Origin: Streptomyces sp. NBC_00289
GTDB lineage: Bacteria > Actinomycetota > Actinomycetes > Streptomycetales > Streptomycetaceae
Length of the DNA: 64,000 nt
Direction of reading: 5' to 3'
NCBI RefSeq assembly: GCF_041435115.1
Contig: NZ_CP108046.1
Coordinates: 2,976,001 to 3,040,000, forward strand
Below the pieces are notes generated by a model. That model was not told the origin of the DNA and did not search any database. It was given only the letters and a program-made list of their open reading frames with translations. Below, in pieces: positions 30,199-39,687 of the stretch (positions are counted from its first letter, which is position 1; each line of letters begins with the position of its first letter). The position numbers and the translations under genes are program-made.

Positions 30199-31257
30199 GT
30201 GGCAGGGAGCAGGGTCAGGGGCGTCAGGGGTGCGGCGATCGCGGCGGCGGCGATGGCCGCGCTGACCGCGTCACAGGCGCCGGGGGCGGTCCCGGCAGGG
30301 ACCTCCGCCCCCCAGCGGGAGGTGCCCGCCGAGCACGGGCCGAGCGTGTCGGGCGACACCCCGTACCGCACCGACCTCCCGCCGCTGCGCACCCGGGCAC
30401 GCGAGCGCGGGGCATCGGAGGCGGGCGCCGCCCTGCCGGCGAGCGTGTTCGCCGCCTACCGGCACGCCGAGGCGGAGCTCGCGCGCACCGCGCCCGGCTG
30501 CCGGCTGCGGTGGCAGCTGCTGGCCGCGATCGGTCAGGTGGAGTCCGGGCAGGCGCGGGGCGGTCGGGTGACGGCGGACGGTACGACCGTGGCGCCGATC
30601 CTCGGGCCGCGGCTGGACGGCGGCGCCTTCGCCGTCGTGCGGGACACCGACGGCGGCGCCTACGACGGGGACGCCGCCTACGACCGGGCGGTCGGACCGA
30701 TGCAGTTCATCCCGTCGACCTGGGCCCGCTGGGGCACGGACGGCAACGGCGACGGGCGGGCCGACCCGGACAACGTCTTCGACGCGGCGCTCGCCGCCGG
30801 GCGCTACCTGTGCGCGGGCGGGCGGGACCTCTCCGACCCGGCCGAGCTGGACCGGGCGGTCCTCGGCTACAACCACTCCGAGGCGTATCTGCGCACCATG
30901 CGGGCCTGGTACGCGTACTACCTGGAAGGGCACCGGGTGGTGCCGGACAACCCCGCGAAGTCCTCGGCGCGCCCGGAGCCGTCGCGCCCGTCGTCCACGC
31001 CGAAGCCCTCGCCGACGCCGTCCACCCGTCCGAGCGCCGCCCCCTCCCCGGCACCGTCCGCACCTGCCTCGCCGACCCCCGGCACGTCCCGTCCGGCGGG
31101 CGGGCCCAAGGAGACGGAGGAGCCCCAACTCCCCACGCCCGGACCGGACATCGAACTGCCCGGCGCCGACCTGCTGCCCAGCGACGGTCCGCTGACCAGC
31201 AACGGTGTGGACTCGATGGCCTCCACCCCCTCCACAACCGCGGATACTGGGCGGTAA
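30199..31257 (+). CDS. Secreted lytic transglycosylase-like protein
   Basis: A 352-residue exported protein. A signal peptide (GSRVRGVRGAAIAAAAMAAL) is followed by a lysozyme-like transglycosylase region with WQLLAAIGQVES (catalytic Glu candidate), VGPMQFIPSTWARWG and NVFDAALAAGRYLC. A Pro/Ser/Thr-rich tail of about 100 residues could span the wall. It probably cleaves peptidoglycan strands to 1,6-anhydro products during growth or sporulation. The frame is open from 30097, but GTG 30199 has GGGAGGGGAG upstream and begins the signal peptide. It is 54 bp before the sigma-factor gene and co-directional. Confidence 0.82.
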   Translation: MAGSRVRGVRGAAIAAAAMAALTASQAPGAVPAGTSAPQREVPAEHGPSVSGDTPYRTDLPPLRTRARERGASEAGAALPASVFAAYRHAEAELARTAPGCRLRWQLLAAIGQVESGQARGGRVTADGTTVAPILGPRLDGGAFAVVRDTDGGAYDGDAAYDRAVGPMQFIPSTWARWGTDGNGDGRADPDNVFDAALAAGRYLCAGGRDLSDPAELDRAVLGYNHSEAYLRTMRAWYAYYLEGHRVVPDNPAKSSARPEPSRPSSTPKPSPTPSTRPSAAPSPAPSAPASPTPGTSRPAGGPKETEEPQLPTPGPDIELPGADLLPSDGPLTSNGVDSMASTPSTTADTGR

Positions 31258-31311
31258 TGTCGCCACCCGCCGGACGGGACGAGACCGGCGGGTGAGCGCG
31301 AAGGGGCCCTC

Positions 31312-32322
31312 ATGGCGACGGACATGCCTGCGGAGATGCAAGCGGCCGACGACCGTTGGCAGCGCATGTGGAACCACCGCGAGCAACTGCTCAAGGTGGC
31401 CCGGCGCAGGTCGATGAGCCCGGAGGACGCCGAGGACGCGGTGCACGAGGCGATGCTGCGCGCCGCGGAACGCCCCGACCTGGACGACGAGCGCCTCGGC
31501 GCCTGGCTGACGACCGTGACCATGCGGCTGTGCGTCGATCGGTACCGCCAGGTCAACCGTGAGGCCGAGGTACATCGCAGCCCCACACTCACCGCACCGG
31601 GCCCGGTGCCCGTCGAGGAGGCGGTGTGCGACCGGGCCGAGGCGAAGTGGCTGGCCGTGCGCAGCGGGGAGCTGCCCGCGCGCCAGGCCGAGGCGCTCCG
31701 GCTGAAGTCCGAGGACCTCGACGTCGGCCAGGTCGCCGTGCGCATGGGGCTGAGCTACCGGACCGTCGAGTCGCTGCTCGCCCGGGCCCGGCGCACGCTG
31801 CGCAATTCGCTGGCCGGAACGCTGGGCCTCGCCCTGTTCCTGTGGGGGCGCGGCAAGCTGCGCGCGAGCGGACACGCGCAGGCCGTGGCGGTGACCTCGA
31901 CGGCCGCGACCCTGGTGGTGGCGGGGTTCGTGCTGCCGTACGTCCACGACGGGGACGGGCAGGCCACGACTCCGGGTCCGTCCGTGTCCCGTATGGCCCA
32001 GAAGACCACGGAGACCGTACGGCCCGACGGCGCCGGCCGGGCAGCCACCCCGAACGCCCGTGAGCTGTCGGTCGCCTCGACGGCTCCCGGCGCGACGCCG
32101 TCGACCGGCGGCCACGACCGGTCGCTGCTGCCGCTGTCGGTGCCGCCCCTGCCGGAGGCCTCGCTGTCACCGGTGCCGGCCGTCCCCGAGGTCCCGGGGG
32201 TGTCCGAGCTGCCGAGCGTGCCCGCTCTCCCTGATCTGCCAGCCGCGTCCGTGGTCCCGACGACGCTTCCGGCCGCACCGGAGGCCCCCGTCGAGATACC
32301 GACCCCGCCTGCACTGCCGTAG
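31312..32322 (+). CDS. ECF-type RNA polymerase sigma factor with C-terminal membrane anchor
   Basis: A 336-residue protein. The first 180 residues are a sigma-70 region 2 (HREQLLKVARRRSMSPEDAED, then AWLTTVTMRLCVDRYR) and region 4 (RQAEALRLKSEDLDVGQVAV, YRTVESLLARARRTLR). A membrane segment at about 205-228 (AVTSTAATLVVAGFVLPYV) and an extracellular Pro/Val/Leu-rich tail of about 100 residues follow. So sigma and membrane tether are on one chain, and no anti-sigma gene is adjacent. Release would need proteolysis or a conformational signal. ATG 31312 with GAAGGGG upstream. The TAG stop lies in the first of three short tandem repeats. Confidence 0.8.
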   Translation: MATDMPAEMQAADDRWQRMWNHREQLLKVARRRSMSPEDAEDAVHEAMLRAAERPDLDDERLGAWLTTVTMRLCVDRYRQVNREAEVHRSPTLTAPGPVPVEEAVCDRAEAKWLAVRSGELPARQAEALRLKSEDLDVGQVAVRMGLSYRTVESLLARARRTLRNSLAGTLGLALFLWGRGKLRASGHAQAVAVTSTAATLVVAGFVLPYVHDGDGQATTPGPSVSRMAQKTTETVRPDGAGRAATPNARELSVASTAPGATPSTGGHDRSLLPLSVPPLPEASLSPVPAVPEVPGVSELPSVPALPDLPAASVVPTTLPAAPEAPVEIPTPPALP

Positions 32323-32371
32323 AACCCTGCGCTGCGGTAGAGCCCTCGAAACTGCCGTAGAGCCCTCGAAA
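32314..32371 (+). repeat. Three tandem 18-20-bp repeats across the sigma-factor stop codon
   Basis: Units begin CTGCCGTAGAACCC (32314), CTGCGGTAGAGCCC (32332) and CTGCCGTAGAGCCC (32352), the last two ending TCGAAA. The first unit contains the TAG stop of the sigma gene, so the array looks like duplication of the gene's own 3' end. Confidence 0.7.
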
Positions 32372-32456
32372 AAAATCCACCTCCGTCGCGACGGACGCCC
32401 CGCCCCTCCCCGTAGAGCAGATGTCGGAGCTGCTGCACGGCCGAAGGGTGGACCGG

Positions 32457-33401
32457 ATGGGTGTCGAGATCTGTGTGGAAGGGCTGACCAAGTCCTTCGG
32501 TCACCAGGTCATCTGGCAGGACGTCTCGCTGACGCTGCCCGCCGGGGAGGTATCTGTCATGCTCGGCCCCTCGGGCACGGGCAAGTCGGTGTTCCTCAAG
32601 ACGCTCGTCGGACTGCTGAAGCCGGACCGGGGCTGCGTGAAGATCGCGGGCCGGGACATCACCAAGCTGCGCGAGCACGAGCTCTACGAGGTACGGAAGC
32701 TCTTCGGCGTGCTGTTCCAGGACGGCGCGCTGTTCGGCTCGATGAACCTGTACGACAACATCGCGTTCCCGCTGCGTGAGCACACCCGCAAGTCCGAGAG
32801 CCAGATCCGGCGCATCGTGCTGGAGAAGATGGACATGGTCGGGCTGATCGGTTCCGAGGGAAAGCTGCCCGGCGAGATCTCCGGCGGGATGCGCAAACGG
32901 GCCGGACTGGCGCGGGCGCTGGTGCTCGATCCGGAGATCATCCTCTTCGACGAGCCGGACTCGGGCCTCGACCCCGTACGCGTCGCGTACCTCAACCAGC
33001 TCATCGTCGACCTCAACGCACAGATCAACGCGACCTTTCTGATCGTCACCCATGACATCGCCTCGGCCCGCCAAGTGCCGGACAACATCGGCCTGTTGTT
33101 CCGGCGCGAGCTGGTCATGTTCGGGCCGCGCGAGGAGCTGCTGACCAGTGACGAGCCGGTCGTACGGCAGTTCCTGAACGGCCGGATGCAGGGCCCGATC
33201 GGCATGGCGGAGGAGAAGGACGCCGCGCAGGTCGAGCAGGAGCTGGCGCGGCTCGGCGAAGCGGACCGGAAAGCCCGCCACGTCGGCAATGACATGACGC
33301 CGCGCCTGCTGCCGGGCCCCGGCATCACCCGGCCGCCCCGCTGGGAGGCGATCGCGAGACGCGAGGCGGAGCTGCACCGCAAGGAGGTGGCGGACGCATG
33401 A
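32457..33401 (+). CDS. mceG: Mce transport ATPase (MceG/MlaF type)
   Basis: About 314 residues, the ATPase that energises Mce import of lipids or steroids. Walker A GPSGTGKS (37-44), signature SGGMRKR (142-148, typical of Mla/Mce ATPases) and Walker B IILFDEP (161-167). A C-terminal extension (FLNGRMQGPIGMAEEKDAA) is typical of actinobacterial MceG. ATG 32421 is also in frame, but AAGGGTGG lies 5 nt before ATG 32457, which begins the conserved sequence. Unlike mycobacteria, where mceG is unlinked, here it opens the mce operon and overlaps the next gene by 4 bp. Confidence 0.88.
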   Translation: MGVEICVEGLTKSFGHQVIWQDVSLTLPAGEVSVMLGPSGTGKSVFLKTLVGLLKPDRGCVKIAGRDITKLREHELYEVRKLFGVLFQDGALFGSMNLYDNIAFPLREHTRKSESQIRRIVLEKMDMVGLIGSEGKLPGEISGGMRKRAGLARALVLDPEIILFDEPDSGLDPVRVAYLNQLIVDLNAQINATFLIVTHDIASARQVPDNIGLLFRRELVMFGPREELLTSDEPVVRQFLNGRMQGPIGMAEEKDAAQVEQELARLGEADRKARHVGNDMTPRLLPGPGITRPPRWEAIARREAELHRKEVADA

Positions 33402-34168
33402 GCCTGTCGCCGACCGGAGCGCTCAGGCACTCGGGGAACCTCTTCGCGATGGCGCTGGACGTCATCCGGACCATACCCCGACGGCCCTTCCAGGCACGGG
33501 AGTTCATCCAGCAGGCCTGGTTCATCGCGAGCGTCACCATCCTGCCGACGGCCCTGGTGTCCATCCCCTTCGGCGCGGTCATCGCGCTGCAGATCGGCAG
33601 CCTGACCCGGCAGCTCGGCGCCCAGTCCTTCTCCGGGGCCGCCTCGGTCCTCGCGGTGCTGCGGGAGGCCTCGCCGATCGTCACCGCGCTGCTGATCGCG
33701 GGCGCCGGCGGCACGGCGATCTGCGCGGACCTCGGGGCGCGGAAGATCCGCGAGGAGATCGACGCGATGCAGGTGCTGGGCATCGACCCCATCCACCGGC
33801 TGGTCGTCCCGCGAGTCCTGGCGTCGATGGTGGTCGCGGTACTGCTCAACGGCCTGGTGTCGGTCGTCGGCGTCGCGGGCGGCTACTTCTTCAACGTCGT
33901 CCTGCAGAACGGCACACCGGGCGCCTATCTCGCCTCCTTCACCACGCTCGCGCAGCTCTCCGACCTGTGGGCGGCGGAGATCAAGGCGCTGGTGTTCGGC
34001 GCGATCGCCGCGATCGTCGCCTCGTACAAGGGACTCACCGCGAAGGGCGGCCCGAAGGGTGTGGGCGACGCGGTGAACCAGTCGGTGGTGATCACCTTCA
34101 TGTTGCTGTTCGTGACGAACTTCGTGATGACCGCCGTGTACTTCCAAGTCGTTCCGCAGAGGGGCTGA
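33398..34168 (+). CDS. yrbEA: Mce-associated MlaE/YrbE permease A
   Basis: A 256-residue membrane protein of the MlaE family. The conserved amphipathic segment EASPIVTALLIAGAGGTAI and the motif GARKIREEIDAMQVLGIDP (coupling helix) are present, followed by three to four membrane spans. It should pair with YrbEB and MceG as the inner-membrane part of the lipid importer. The ATG overlaps the mceG stop. Order permease A then B, followed by six Mce proteins, is the standard mce layout. Confidence 0.9.
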   Translation: MSLSPTGALRHSGNLFAMALDVIRTIPRRPFQAREFIQQAWFIASVTILPTALVSIPFGAVIALQIGSLTRQLGAQSFSGAASVLAVLREASPIVTALLIAGAGGTAICADLGARKIREEIDAMQVLGIDPIHRLVVPRVLASMVVAVLLNGLVSVVGVAGGYFFNVVLQNGTPGAYLASFTTLAQLSDLWAAEIKALVFGAIAAIVASYKGLTAKGGPKGVGDAVNQSVVITFMLLFVTNFVMTAVYFQVVPQRG

Positions 34169-34171
34169 GTC

Positions 34172-34975
34172 ATGGCGCCGCTGAATCGCCTGGAGGAACT
34201 GGGCAGCCAACTGTCCTTCTACGGCCGCTCGTTGGCGTGGACGGGCCGCACCGTACGCCGCTACAAGAAGGAGATCCTCCGGCTGCTCGCCGAGGTGAGC
34301 TTCGGGCGCGGCGCCCTCGCCGTCGTGGGCGGCACGGTCGGTGTCATCGCCTTCCTGTCGTTCTTCACCGGCACGGAGGTGGGCCTGCAGGGGTACGCCG
34401 CGCTCAACCAGCTCGGCACCTCCAACTTCGTGGCGTTCCTCTCGGCGTACTTCAACACCCGTGAGATCGCTCCCCTGGTGGCAGGTCTCGCGCTGTCCGC
34501 AACGGTCGGCGCGGGGTTCACCGCCCAGCTCGGCGCGATGCGGATCAGCGAGGAGACGGACGCCCTCGAAGTCATGGGCGTCCCCTCGCTGCCGTTCCTG
34601 GTGACCACCCGGATGATCGCCGGTTTCGTCGCGGTGATCCCGCTGTACGTGGTCGGGCTGCTGTCGTCGTACTTCGCCGCCCGCACCATCACCACCGGCT
34701 ACTACGGGCAGTCGGCGGGCACCTACGACCACTACTTCCAGCAGTACCTGCCGCCGGTCGACGTGCTGTGGTCCTTCGGGAAAGTGCTCGTCTTCGCCGT
34801 CCTGATCATCCTCGTGCACTGCTTCTACGGCTACTACGCGAGCGGCGGCCCGGCGGGCGTCGGCGTCGCCGTGGGCCGCGCCGTGCGCACCTCGATCGTC
34901 GCGATCAACGTTCTGGACTTCTTCCTGTCGCTCGCGATCTGGGGCGCCAACACGACCGTACGGATTGCGGGGTGA
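34172..34975 (+). CDS. yrbEB: Mce-associated MlaE/YrbE permease B
   Basis: A 267-residue MlaE-family permease with the motif GAMRISEETDALEVMGVPS and several membrane segments, 3 bp after YrbEA. It completes the heterodimeric permease. The stop overlaps a possible GTG start (34972) of the first Mce gene. Confidence 0.9.
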   Translation: MAPLNRLEELGSQLSFYGRSLAWTGRTVRRYKKEILRLLAEVSFGRGALAVVGGTVGVIAFLSFFTGTEVGLQGYAALNQLGTSNFVAFLSAYFNTREIAPLVAGLALSATVGAGFTAQLGAMRISEETDALEVMGVPSLPFLVTTRMIAGFVAVIPLYVVGLLSSYFAARTITTGYYGQSAGTYDHYFQQYLPPVDVLWSFGKVLVFAVLIILVHCFYGYYASGGPAGVGVAVGRAVRTSIVAINVLDFFLSLAIWGANTTVRIAG

Positions 34976-34980
34976 GCCGT

Positions 34981-36216
34981 ATGAGAGTGCTGAGACTGCG
35001 GTTGTACGGCGTCGTGTTCCTCGCCGTACTCGCACTGCTGCTGTCCCTGTCCGTCGCCGTGTACCGGCAGGTGTTCACCTCGGCCGTACGGATCGAACTG
35101 GAGGCCGACAGCCTGGGCAACCAGCTCGATCCGCGCGCCGACGTCAAGCTGCGCGGGCTGCTCGTGGGCGAGGTGCGCGCGGTGCACGCCGACGGGACGA
35201 AGGCGACGCTCGACATCGCGCTGAAGCCGGAGTACGTCGCGGACATCCCCTCCGACGTGCACGCGCGCCTGCTGCCCAAGACGCTGTTCGGCGAGAAGTA
35301 CGTCGACCTGGTCGCGCCCGCGCGCTCCTCGGCCCGGCCGATCCGCGCCGGGGATGTCATCACCCAGGACCGCACCCGGGTCGGCATCGAGCTCCAGCAG
35401 CTGATGAACGATCTGCTGCCGCTGCTGCGGACCGTGCAGCCCGGCAAGCTCAACGCCACGCTCTCCGCGTTCGCCACCGCCCTCGAAGGGCGCGGCGACC
35501 GGATCGGCGACAACCTCACGCGCGTGGAGGACTATCTGCACCGCCTCAATCCTCACCTGCCGTCCCTCACCGAGGACTTCGCACGGCTGGCCGACGTCGC
35601 CGAGGTGTACGGCGACGCGGCGCCCGACCTGATGGCGATCCTGCGCAACACCGTCACCACCAGCCGCACCCTGGTCGAGCAGCGGGACCGGCTCGCGTCC
35701 GCGCTCACCACGACGGCAACCGCCGCGGGCACCGCGGACGACTTCCTCGACGCGAACGGCGATCGCCTGATCACCCTGGGCCGGGTCTCCCGCCCCACGC
35801 TCGACCTCTTCGCCCGCTACTCGCCCGAGTACCCCTGCCTCCTCGCCGGCCTGGTGCGCGAGGAGCAGGCATCCGAGCAGGCCTTCCAGGGCGGCAAGAT
35901 GCACATCACGCTCGAGGTCGTGCGCCAGCAGGGCCCGTACGAACCGGGTGAGTACGCCCGCTACGGCGATCGGTCGGGGCCCAACTGCCGCGACCTGCCC
36001 CATCCGCAGGTGCCCGCGCCCGGGGTCCACCTCAACGACGGTTCGGCGAAGGGCAGTTCGTCCGGTCCGGTCGGCGTTTCCTCCACCAGGACCGAGCAGC
36101 GCGCCGTCGGCTCGCTCGTCGCGCCCGTCATGGGTGTGCCAGCCGACGAGGTGTCGCCGGTCGCGACCCTGCTGTTCGGACCGATGGCGCGCGGGACGGC
36201 GGTGAGCGTCGCATGA
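34981..36216 (+). CDS. mceA: MCE family protein A
   Basis: About 411 residues. One N-terminal membrane anchor (LYGVVFLAVLALLLSLSVAVY), an MCE domain of about 80 residues (VKLRGLLVGEVRAV..LPKTLFGEKYVDLV) and a long helical region with repeated heptads, which in Mce complexes forms the channel needle towards the outer surface. ATG 34981 is preferred, with GGGGTGA upstream; a GTG at 34972 overlapping the previous stop is the alternative. First of six Mce proteins, which probably assemble as a heterohexamer. Confidence 0.88.
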   Translation: MRVLRLRLYGVVFLAVLALLLSLSVAVYRQVFTSAVRIELEADSLGNQLDPRADVKLRGLLVGEVRAVHADGTKATLDIALKPEYVADIPSDVHARLLPKTLFGEKYVDLVAPARSSARPIRAGDVITQDRTRVGIELQQLMNDLLPLLRTVQPGKLNATLSAFATALEGRGDRIGDNLTRVEDYLHRLNPHLPSLTEDFARLADVAEVYGDAAPDLMAILRNTVTTSRTLVEQRDRLASALTTTATAAGTADDFLDANGDRLITLGRVSRPTLDLFARYSPEYPCLLAGLVREEQASEQAFQGGKMHITLEVVRQQGPYEPGEYARYGDRSGPNCRDLPHPQVPAPGVHLNDGSAKGSSSGPVGVSSTRTEQRAVGSLVAPVMGVPADEVSPVATLLFGPMARGTAVSVA

Positions 36217-37277
36217 GGACCACGAGGACCACGAGGATTACGAGGGCTTCAGGAGCCCGGCAGGCCGCTGCCCCGCTGATCAAGTTCAGCCTCTTCGCCC
36301 TGGTGACGATCCTGGCGACGGCGCTGCTCGCCGCCACCATCGTGAACATCTCCCTCACCCCCGAGCACACGTATCGCGCGGTGTTCAGCGACGTGACGGG
36401 CCTGGAGAAGGGCGACGACATCCGGGTGGCCGGGGTACGGGTCGGCGAGGTCGAGGGCATCCGGATCAAGGACCGGACGCTGGCGGAGGTCAACTTCAGC
36501 GTCAGCGCGGACCGGCCGCTGCTGAACAGCACCGGCGCGGTCATCCGCTACCGGAACCTCGTCGGACAGCGATACGTCGCCCTGACCGAGGGCGCGGGAG
36601 ACGGCACCCGGCTGAAGCCCGGCGCCACCATCCCGCTGTCGCGCACCCAGCCCGCGCTGGACCTCAACGCGCTGCTGAACGGCTTCAAGCCACTGTTCGC
36701 AGCGCTCAGCCCGCAGGACGTCAACCAGCTCGCGACCGAGGTCATCCGGACACTCCAGGGCGAGGGCGGCACCGTCAACGGCCTGCTCGCGCACACGGCT
36801 TCGCTCACGACGACGCTGGCCGGCCGCGACAAACTGATCGGTTCGGTGATCGACAACCTCAACACCGTGCTGGAGACGCTGGACAAGCGCGGCGCCCGCT
36901 TCTCGGGGCTCCTCAAGCAGCTGCGGCGAGTGATTTCGGGGCTGTCCGCCGACCGCAAGCCGATCGGGCAGTCGCTGGTGGGCATCGGCGACCTGACGGA
37001 CGCCACCTCGGGGCTGCTCAAGGACGCGCGTCCGCCCCTGAAGGACGACATCGCCGAGCTGACCGATCTCACCGGAACGCTGAACAAGAACGAGAACACC
37101 GTGGAGGGCGTCCTGAAGCGGCTGCCGAACAAGCTCAACGCACTGACGGGGACGGCGTCCTACGGCTCGTGGTTCAACTTCTACCTCTGCGACTTCGACG
37201 GCCGGATCGTGCTACCGAAGACGAAGCAGGTGCTCACCCCCGAGCTGCATGTGGCGAGGGCGAGGTGCGGCGCATGA
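36213..37277 (+). CDS. mceB: MCE family protein B
   Basis: A 354-residue Mce protein: anchor (LIKFSLFALVTILATALLAAT), MCE domain (FSDVTGLEKGDDIRVAGVRV, later NLVGQRYVALTEG) and a helical tail ending in a short conserved WFNFYLCDFDG segment. ATGA overlap with mceA. It acts with the other Mce subunits in substrate transfer across the wall. Confidence 0.9.
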   Translation: MRTTRTTRITRASGARQAAAPLIKFSLFALVTILATALLAATIVNISLTPEHTYRAVFSDVTGLEKGDDIRVAGVRVGEVEGIRIKDRTLAEVNFSVSADRPLLNSTGAVIRYRNLVGQRYVALTEGAGDGTRLKPGATIPLSRTQPALDLNALLNGFKPLFAALSPQDVNQLATEVIRTLQGEGGTVNGLLAHTASLTTTLAGRDKLIGSVIDNLNTVLETLDKRGARFSGLLKQLRRVISGLSADRKPIGQSLVGIGDLTDATSGLLKDARPPLKDDIAELTDLTGTLNKNENTVEGVLKRLPNKLNALTGTASYGSWFNFYLCDFDGRIVLPKTKQVLTPELHVARARCGA

Positions 37278-38539
37278 CGAAGCACTTCCTTCCCCGCAGG
37301 ACCCGTACGCGCCGCCCGGAGCCGCTGGTCAAGGTCCGCATCGACCCGCCCAAGCTCCCGAAAATACGGCTGCTCCCGCGCCGGGCGCCCCGTCCTCGCC
37401 GCCCGGAACCCCTGGTGAAAGTCCGCATAGACCCGCCCAAGCTCCCGAAAATACGGCTGCTCCCGCGCCGGACGCCCCGTCCTCGCCGCCCGGAACCGCT
37501 GATGAAGGTCCGCATCGACCCGCCTCGGATAAGGCTTCCACGGATCCGCCCTCCACGCCTCACCCCGTTCCGCGAGCGCAACCCCGTGGTGATCGGAGTT
37601 GTCGGCCTCACCATCCTGGGGCTGCTGACCGTGGCCGCGTTCAACGCCGACAGCCTGCCGCTGATCGGCGGCGGCGACACGTACAGCGCGGCCTTCTCGG
37701 AGGCGGGCGGCCTCAAGCCCGGCGACGAGGAGCGGATCGCCGGCGTCAAGGTCGGCAAGGTCGAGGACGTCGATCTGGACGGTGACCACGTCAAGGTCAC
37801 CTTCAAGATCAAGGGCGACCCGGCGTTCGGCACCGAGACCGGCGCCTCAATCCGGGTCAAGACGATCCTCGGCGCGAAGTACCTCGCGCTGCACCCCAAG
37901 GGACCGGGGCAGCTGAAGCCGGGCAGCGAGATACCGCTGAAGAGGACGGTTCCGGCGTACGACGTCGTGCAGGCGTTCAGCGATCTCACCACCACGACGG
38001 AGAAGGTCGACACCGACCAGTTGGCGAAGGCCCTGGACACCATCTCCACCACCTTCCAGGACTCGCCCGCCGAGGTACGGGCGTCCATCAAGGGCCTGTC
38101 GAAGATCTCCCGGACGGTCGCCTCGCGCGACAAGGCGCTGGGCGAGCTCCTCGACCACGCGAACGGTGTCACGGGCGTGCTGGCCGACCACTCCGAGGAC
38201 TTCTCCGGGCTGGTCAAGGACGGCGACAAGCTGTTCAAGGAGATCAGCAAGCGGCGCAAGGCGATCCACGAGCTGCTGAAGAGCTCCGCCGCCCTCGGCA
38301 TCGAGCTCTCCGGCCTGGTCGAGGACAACGACAAGGAGATCGGGCCCGCTCTCAAGGGCCTCAACCGTGTGGTGCAGATGCTCGAACGGAATCAGTCGAG
38401 CCTCGACCGGAGCGTCAAGCTGCTCGCCCCGTACGTCCGGGTCTTCAGCAACACCCTCGGCAACGGCCGCTGGTTCGACAGCTACGTCCAGAACCTGGTC
38501 GCCGCTCCGGTGGTGCCGCGCACGGGAGGCACGCAGTGA
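37274..38539 (+). CDS. mceC: MCE family protein C with amplified basic N-terminus
   Basis: About 421 residues, longer than its paralogues because the cytoplasmic N-terminus contains three copies of a 29-residue Arg/Pro-rich unit ([20 protein letters not shown] and so on), giving about 105 residues before the anchor [19 protein letters not shown]. The MCE domain ([33 protein letters not shown]) and helical tail are normal. ATG 37274 overlaps the mceB stop. The repeats add strong positive charge on the cytoplasmic side near MceG and YrbE; any effect on activity is unknown. Confidence 0.88.
   Translation: MTKHFLPRRTRTRRPEPLVKVRIDPPKLPKIRLLPRRAPRPRRPEPLVKVRIDPPKLPKIRLLPRRTPRPRRPEPLMKVRIDPPRIRLPRIRPPRLTPFRERNPVVIGVVGLTILGLLTVAAFNADSLPLIGGGDTYSAAFSEAGGLKPGDEERIAGVKVGKVEDVDLDGDHVKVTFKIKGDPAFGTETGASIRVKTILGAKYLALHPKGPGQLKPGSEIPLKRTVPAYDVVQAFSDLTTTTEKVDTDQLAKALDTISTTFQDSPAEVRASIKGLSKISRTVASRDKALGELLDHANGVTGVLADHSEDFSGLVKDGDKLFKEISKRRKAIHELLKSSAALGIELSGLVEDNDKEIGPALKGLNRVVQMLERNQSSLDRSVKLLAPYVRVFSNTLGNGRWFDSYVQNLVAAPVVPRTGGTQ
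37310..37570 (+). repeat. Three 87-bp tandem repeats in mceC
   Basis: Units at 37310-37396, 37397-37483 and 37484-37570 each encode 29 residues. Units 1 and 2 are nearly identical (A to T in the protein); unit 3 has diverged in its second half. All are in frame. Confidence 0.9.
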
Positions 38540-39687
38540 AGAAACTGAAGAGGCGCGTGGCCGTGAAGACCCTGAAGAGGCGCGTGGCCGTGGTCACCGC
38601 ACTAGCCCTCGTCGCCGCGCTCACCTACGTGCTGTGGCCGCGCTCCGAGCCCGTGCACGTCACCGCGTACTTCCCGCGCACCGTCGGCATCTACCCCGGC
38701 TCGGACGTCCGCGTCCTCGGCGTCCGGATCGGCGAGGTCGAGAAGATCACGCCGGAGGGCGACCGGGTGCGGGTGGAGCTGACGTACGACGAAGGCCGCA
38801 AGGTCCCGGCGGACGCCAAGGCCGCGATCATCAACTCCTCGGTGGTCAGCGACCGTTACGTGCAGCTGCTGCCGGTGTACCGCAAGGGCCCGGTGCTACG
38901 GGACGGTGACGTCATCCCCGAGACGCGGACGGCCGTGCCGGTCGAGCTGGACCGCATCTTCGACAGTCTGCACACGACGGCCGACGCGCTCGGCCCCAAG
39001 GGCGCCAACAAGGACGGCTCGCTGTCGCGGCTGCTCGGGGTGAGCGCGGACAACCTCGACGGCCAGGGCGAGAACCTCAACCAGACGGTCGAGGACCTCT
39101 CGCAGGCCGTCACCACGCTGTCGGACGGCCGCTCGGACCTCTTCGGCACGGTACGGAACCTGCAGGTGTTCACGGCGGCGCTGGCCGCGGACGACAAGAG
39201 CGTGCGGTCGTTCAACACCAGCCTCGCCGAGGTCGTCGGACAGCTCGCGGGCGAGCGCAAGGACCTCGCGGACGCGCTCAAGAACCTGGGGACGGCGCTC
39301 GGCGACGTGTCCGCCTTCGTGAAGAACAACAAGAAGTCGCTGACCTCGAACGTGAAGGGCCTCAGCAAGGTGACCAAGGTGCTCGTCACCCAACGGGCCG
39401 CGCTGGCCGAGCTGTTGGAGGTCGCTCCCACGGGTCTGTCGAACCTGAACAACGCCTACAACCCGTCCTCGGGCACCCTCGACACCCGCAACAACGCCCA
39501 GCAGGCACAGGATCCGGCCTCGCTGCTGTGCTCCGTACTGAGGACGACCGGCGACGAAGGCGGCAAGAACCCCGACTGCAAGGAGCTGAAGGACCTCTTC
39601 GACTCCCTGCCCAAGGTGCCTCAGGGCTCCGCGGTGACGGGAACCGTCGACCGGACGCTCGGCGGAATTCTGGGGGCGAGCGCATGA
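38536..39687 (+). CDS. mceD: MCE family protein D
   Basis: A 383-residue Mce protein. GTG at 38536 overlaps the mceC stop (GTGA). The basic N-terminus contains a nine-residue duplication (LKRRVAVKT then LKRRVAVVT) before the anchor [16 protein letters not shown] domain: [20 protein letters not shown] and [13 protein letters not shown]. The helical tail ends near [17 protein letters not shown]. Part of the Mce heterohexamer. Confidence 0.9.
   Translation: MKKLKRRVAVKTLKRRVAVVTALALVAALTYVLWPRSEPVHVTAYFPRTVGIYPGSDVRVLGVRIGEVEKITPEGDRVRVELTYDEGRKVPADAKAAIINSSVVSDRYVQLLPVYRKGPVLRDGDVIPETRTAVPVELDRIFDSLHTTADALGPKGANKDGSLSRLLGVSADNLDGQGENLNQTVEDLSQAVTTLSDGRSDLFGTVRNLQVFTAALAADDKSVRSFNTSLAEVVGQLAGERKDLADALKNLGTALGDVSAFVKNNKKSLTSNVKGLSKVTKVLVTQRAALAELLEVAPTGLSNLNNAYNPSSGTLDTRNNAQQAQDPASLLCSVLRTTGDEGGKNPDCKELKDLFDSLPKVPQGSAVTGTVDRTLGGILGASA
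38545..38592 (+). repeat. 27-bp duplication at the mceD start
   Basis: CTGAAGAGGCGCGTGGCCGTG occurs twice with a 27-bp period (38545-38565 and 38572-38592; 20 of the 21 bases of each copy suffice to see it), duplicating basic residues before the membrane anchor. Confidence 0.85.

Noticed and set aside
32684..35035. 783-codon minus-strand frame opposite yrbE genes
   Set aside because: Antisense shadow; yrbE genes have conserved membrane and coupling motifs.
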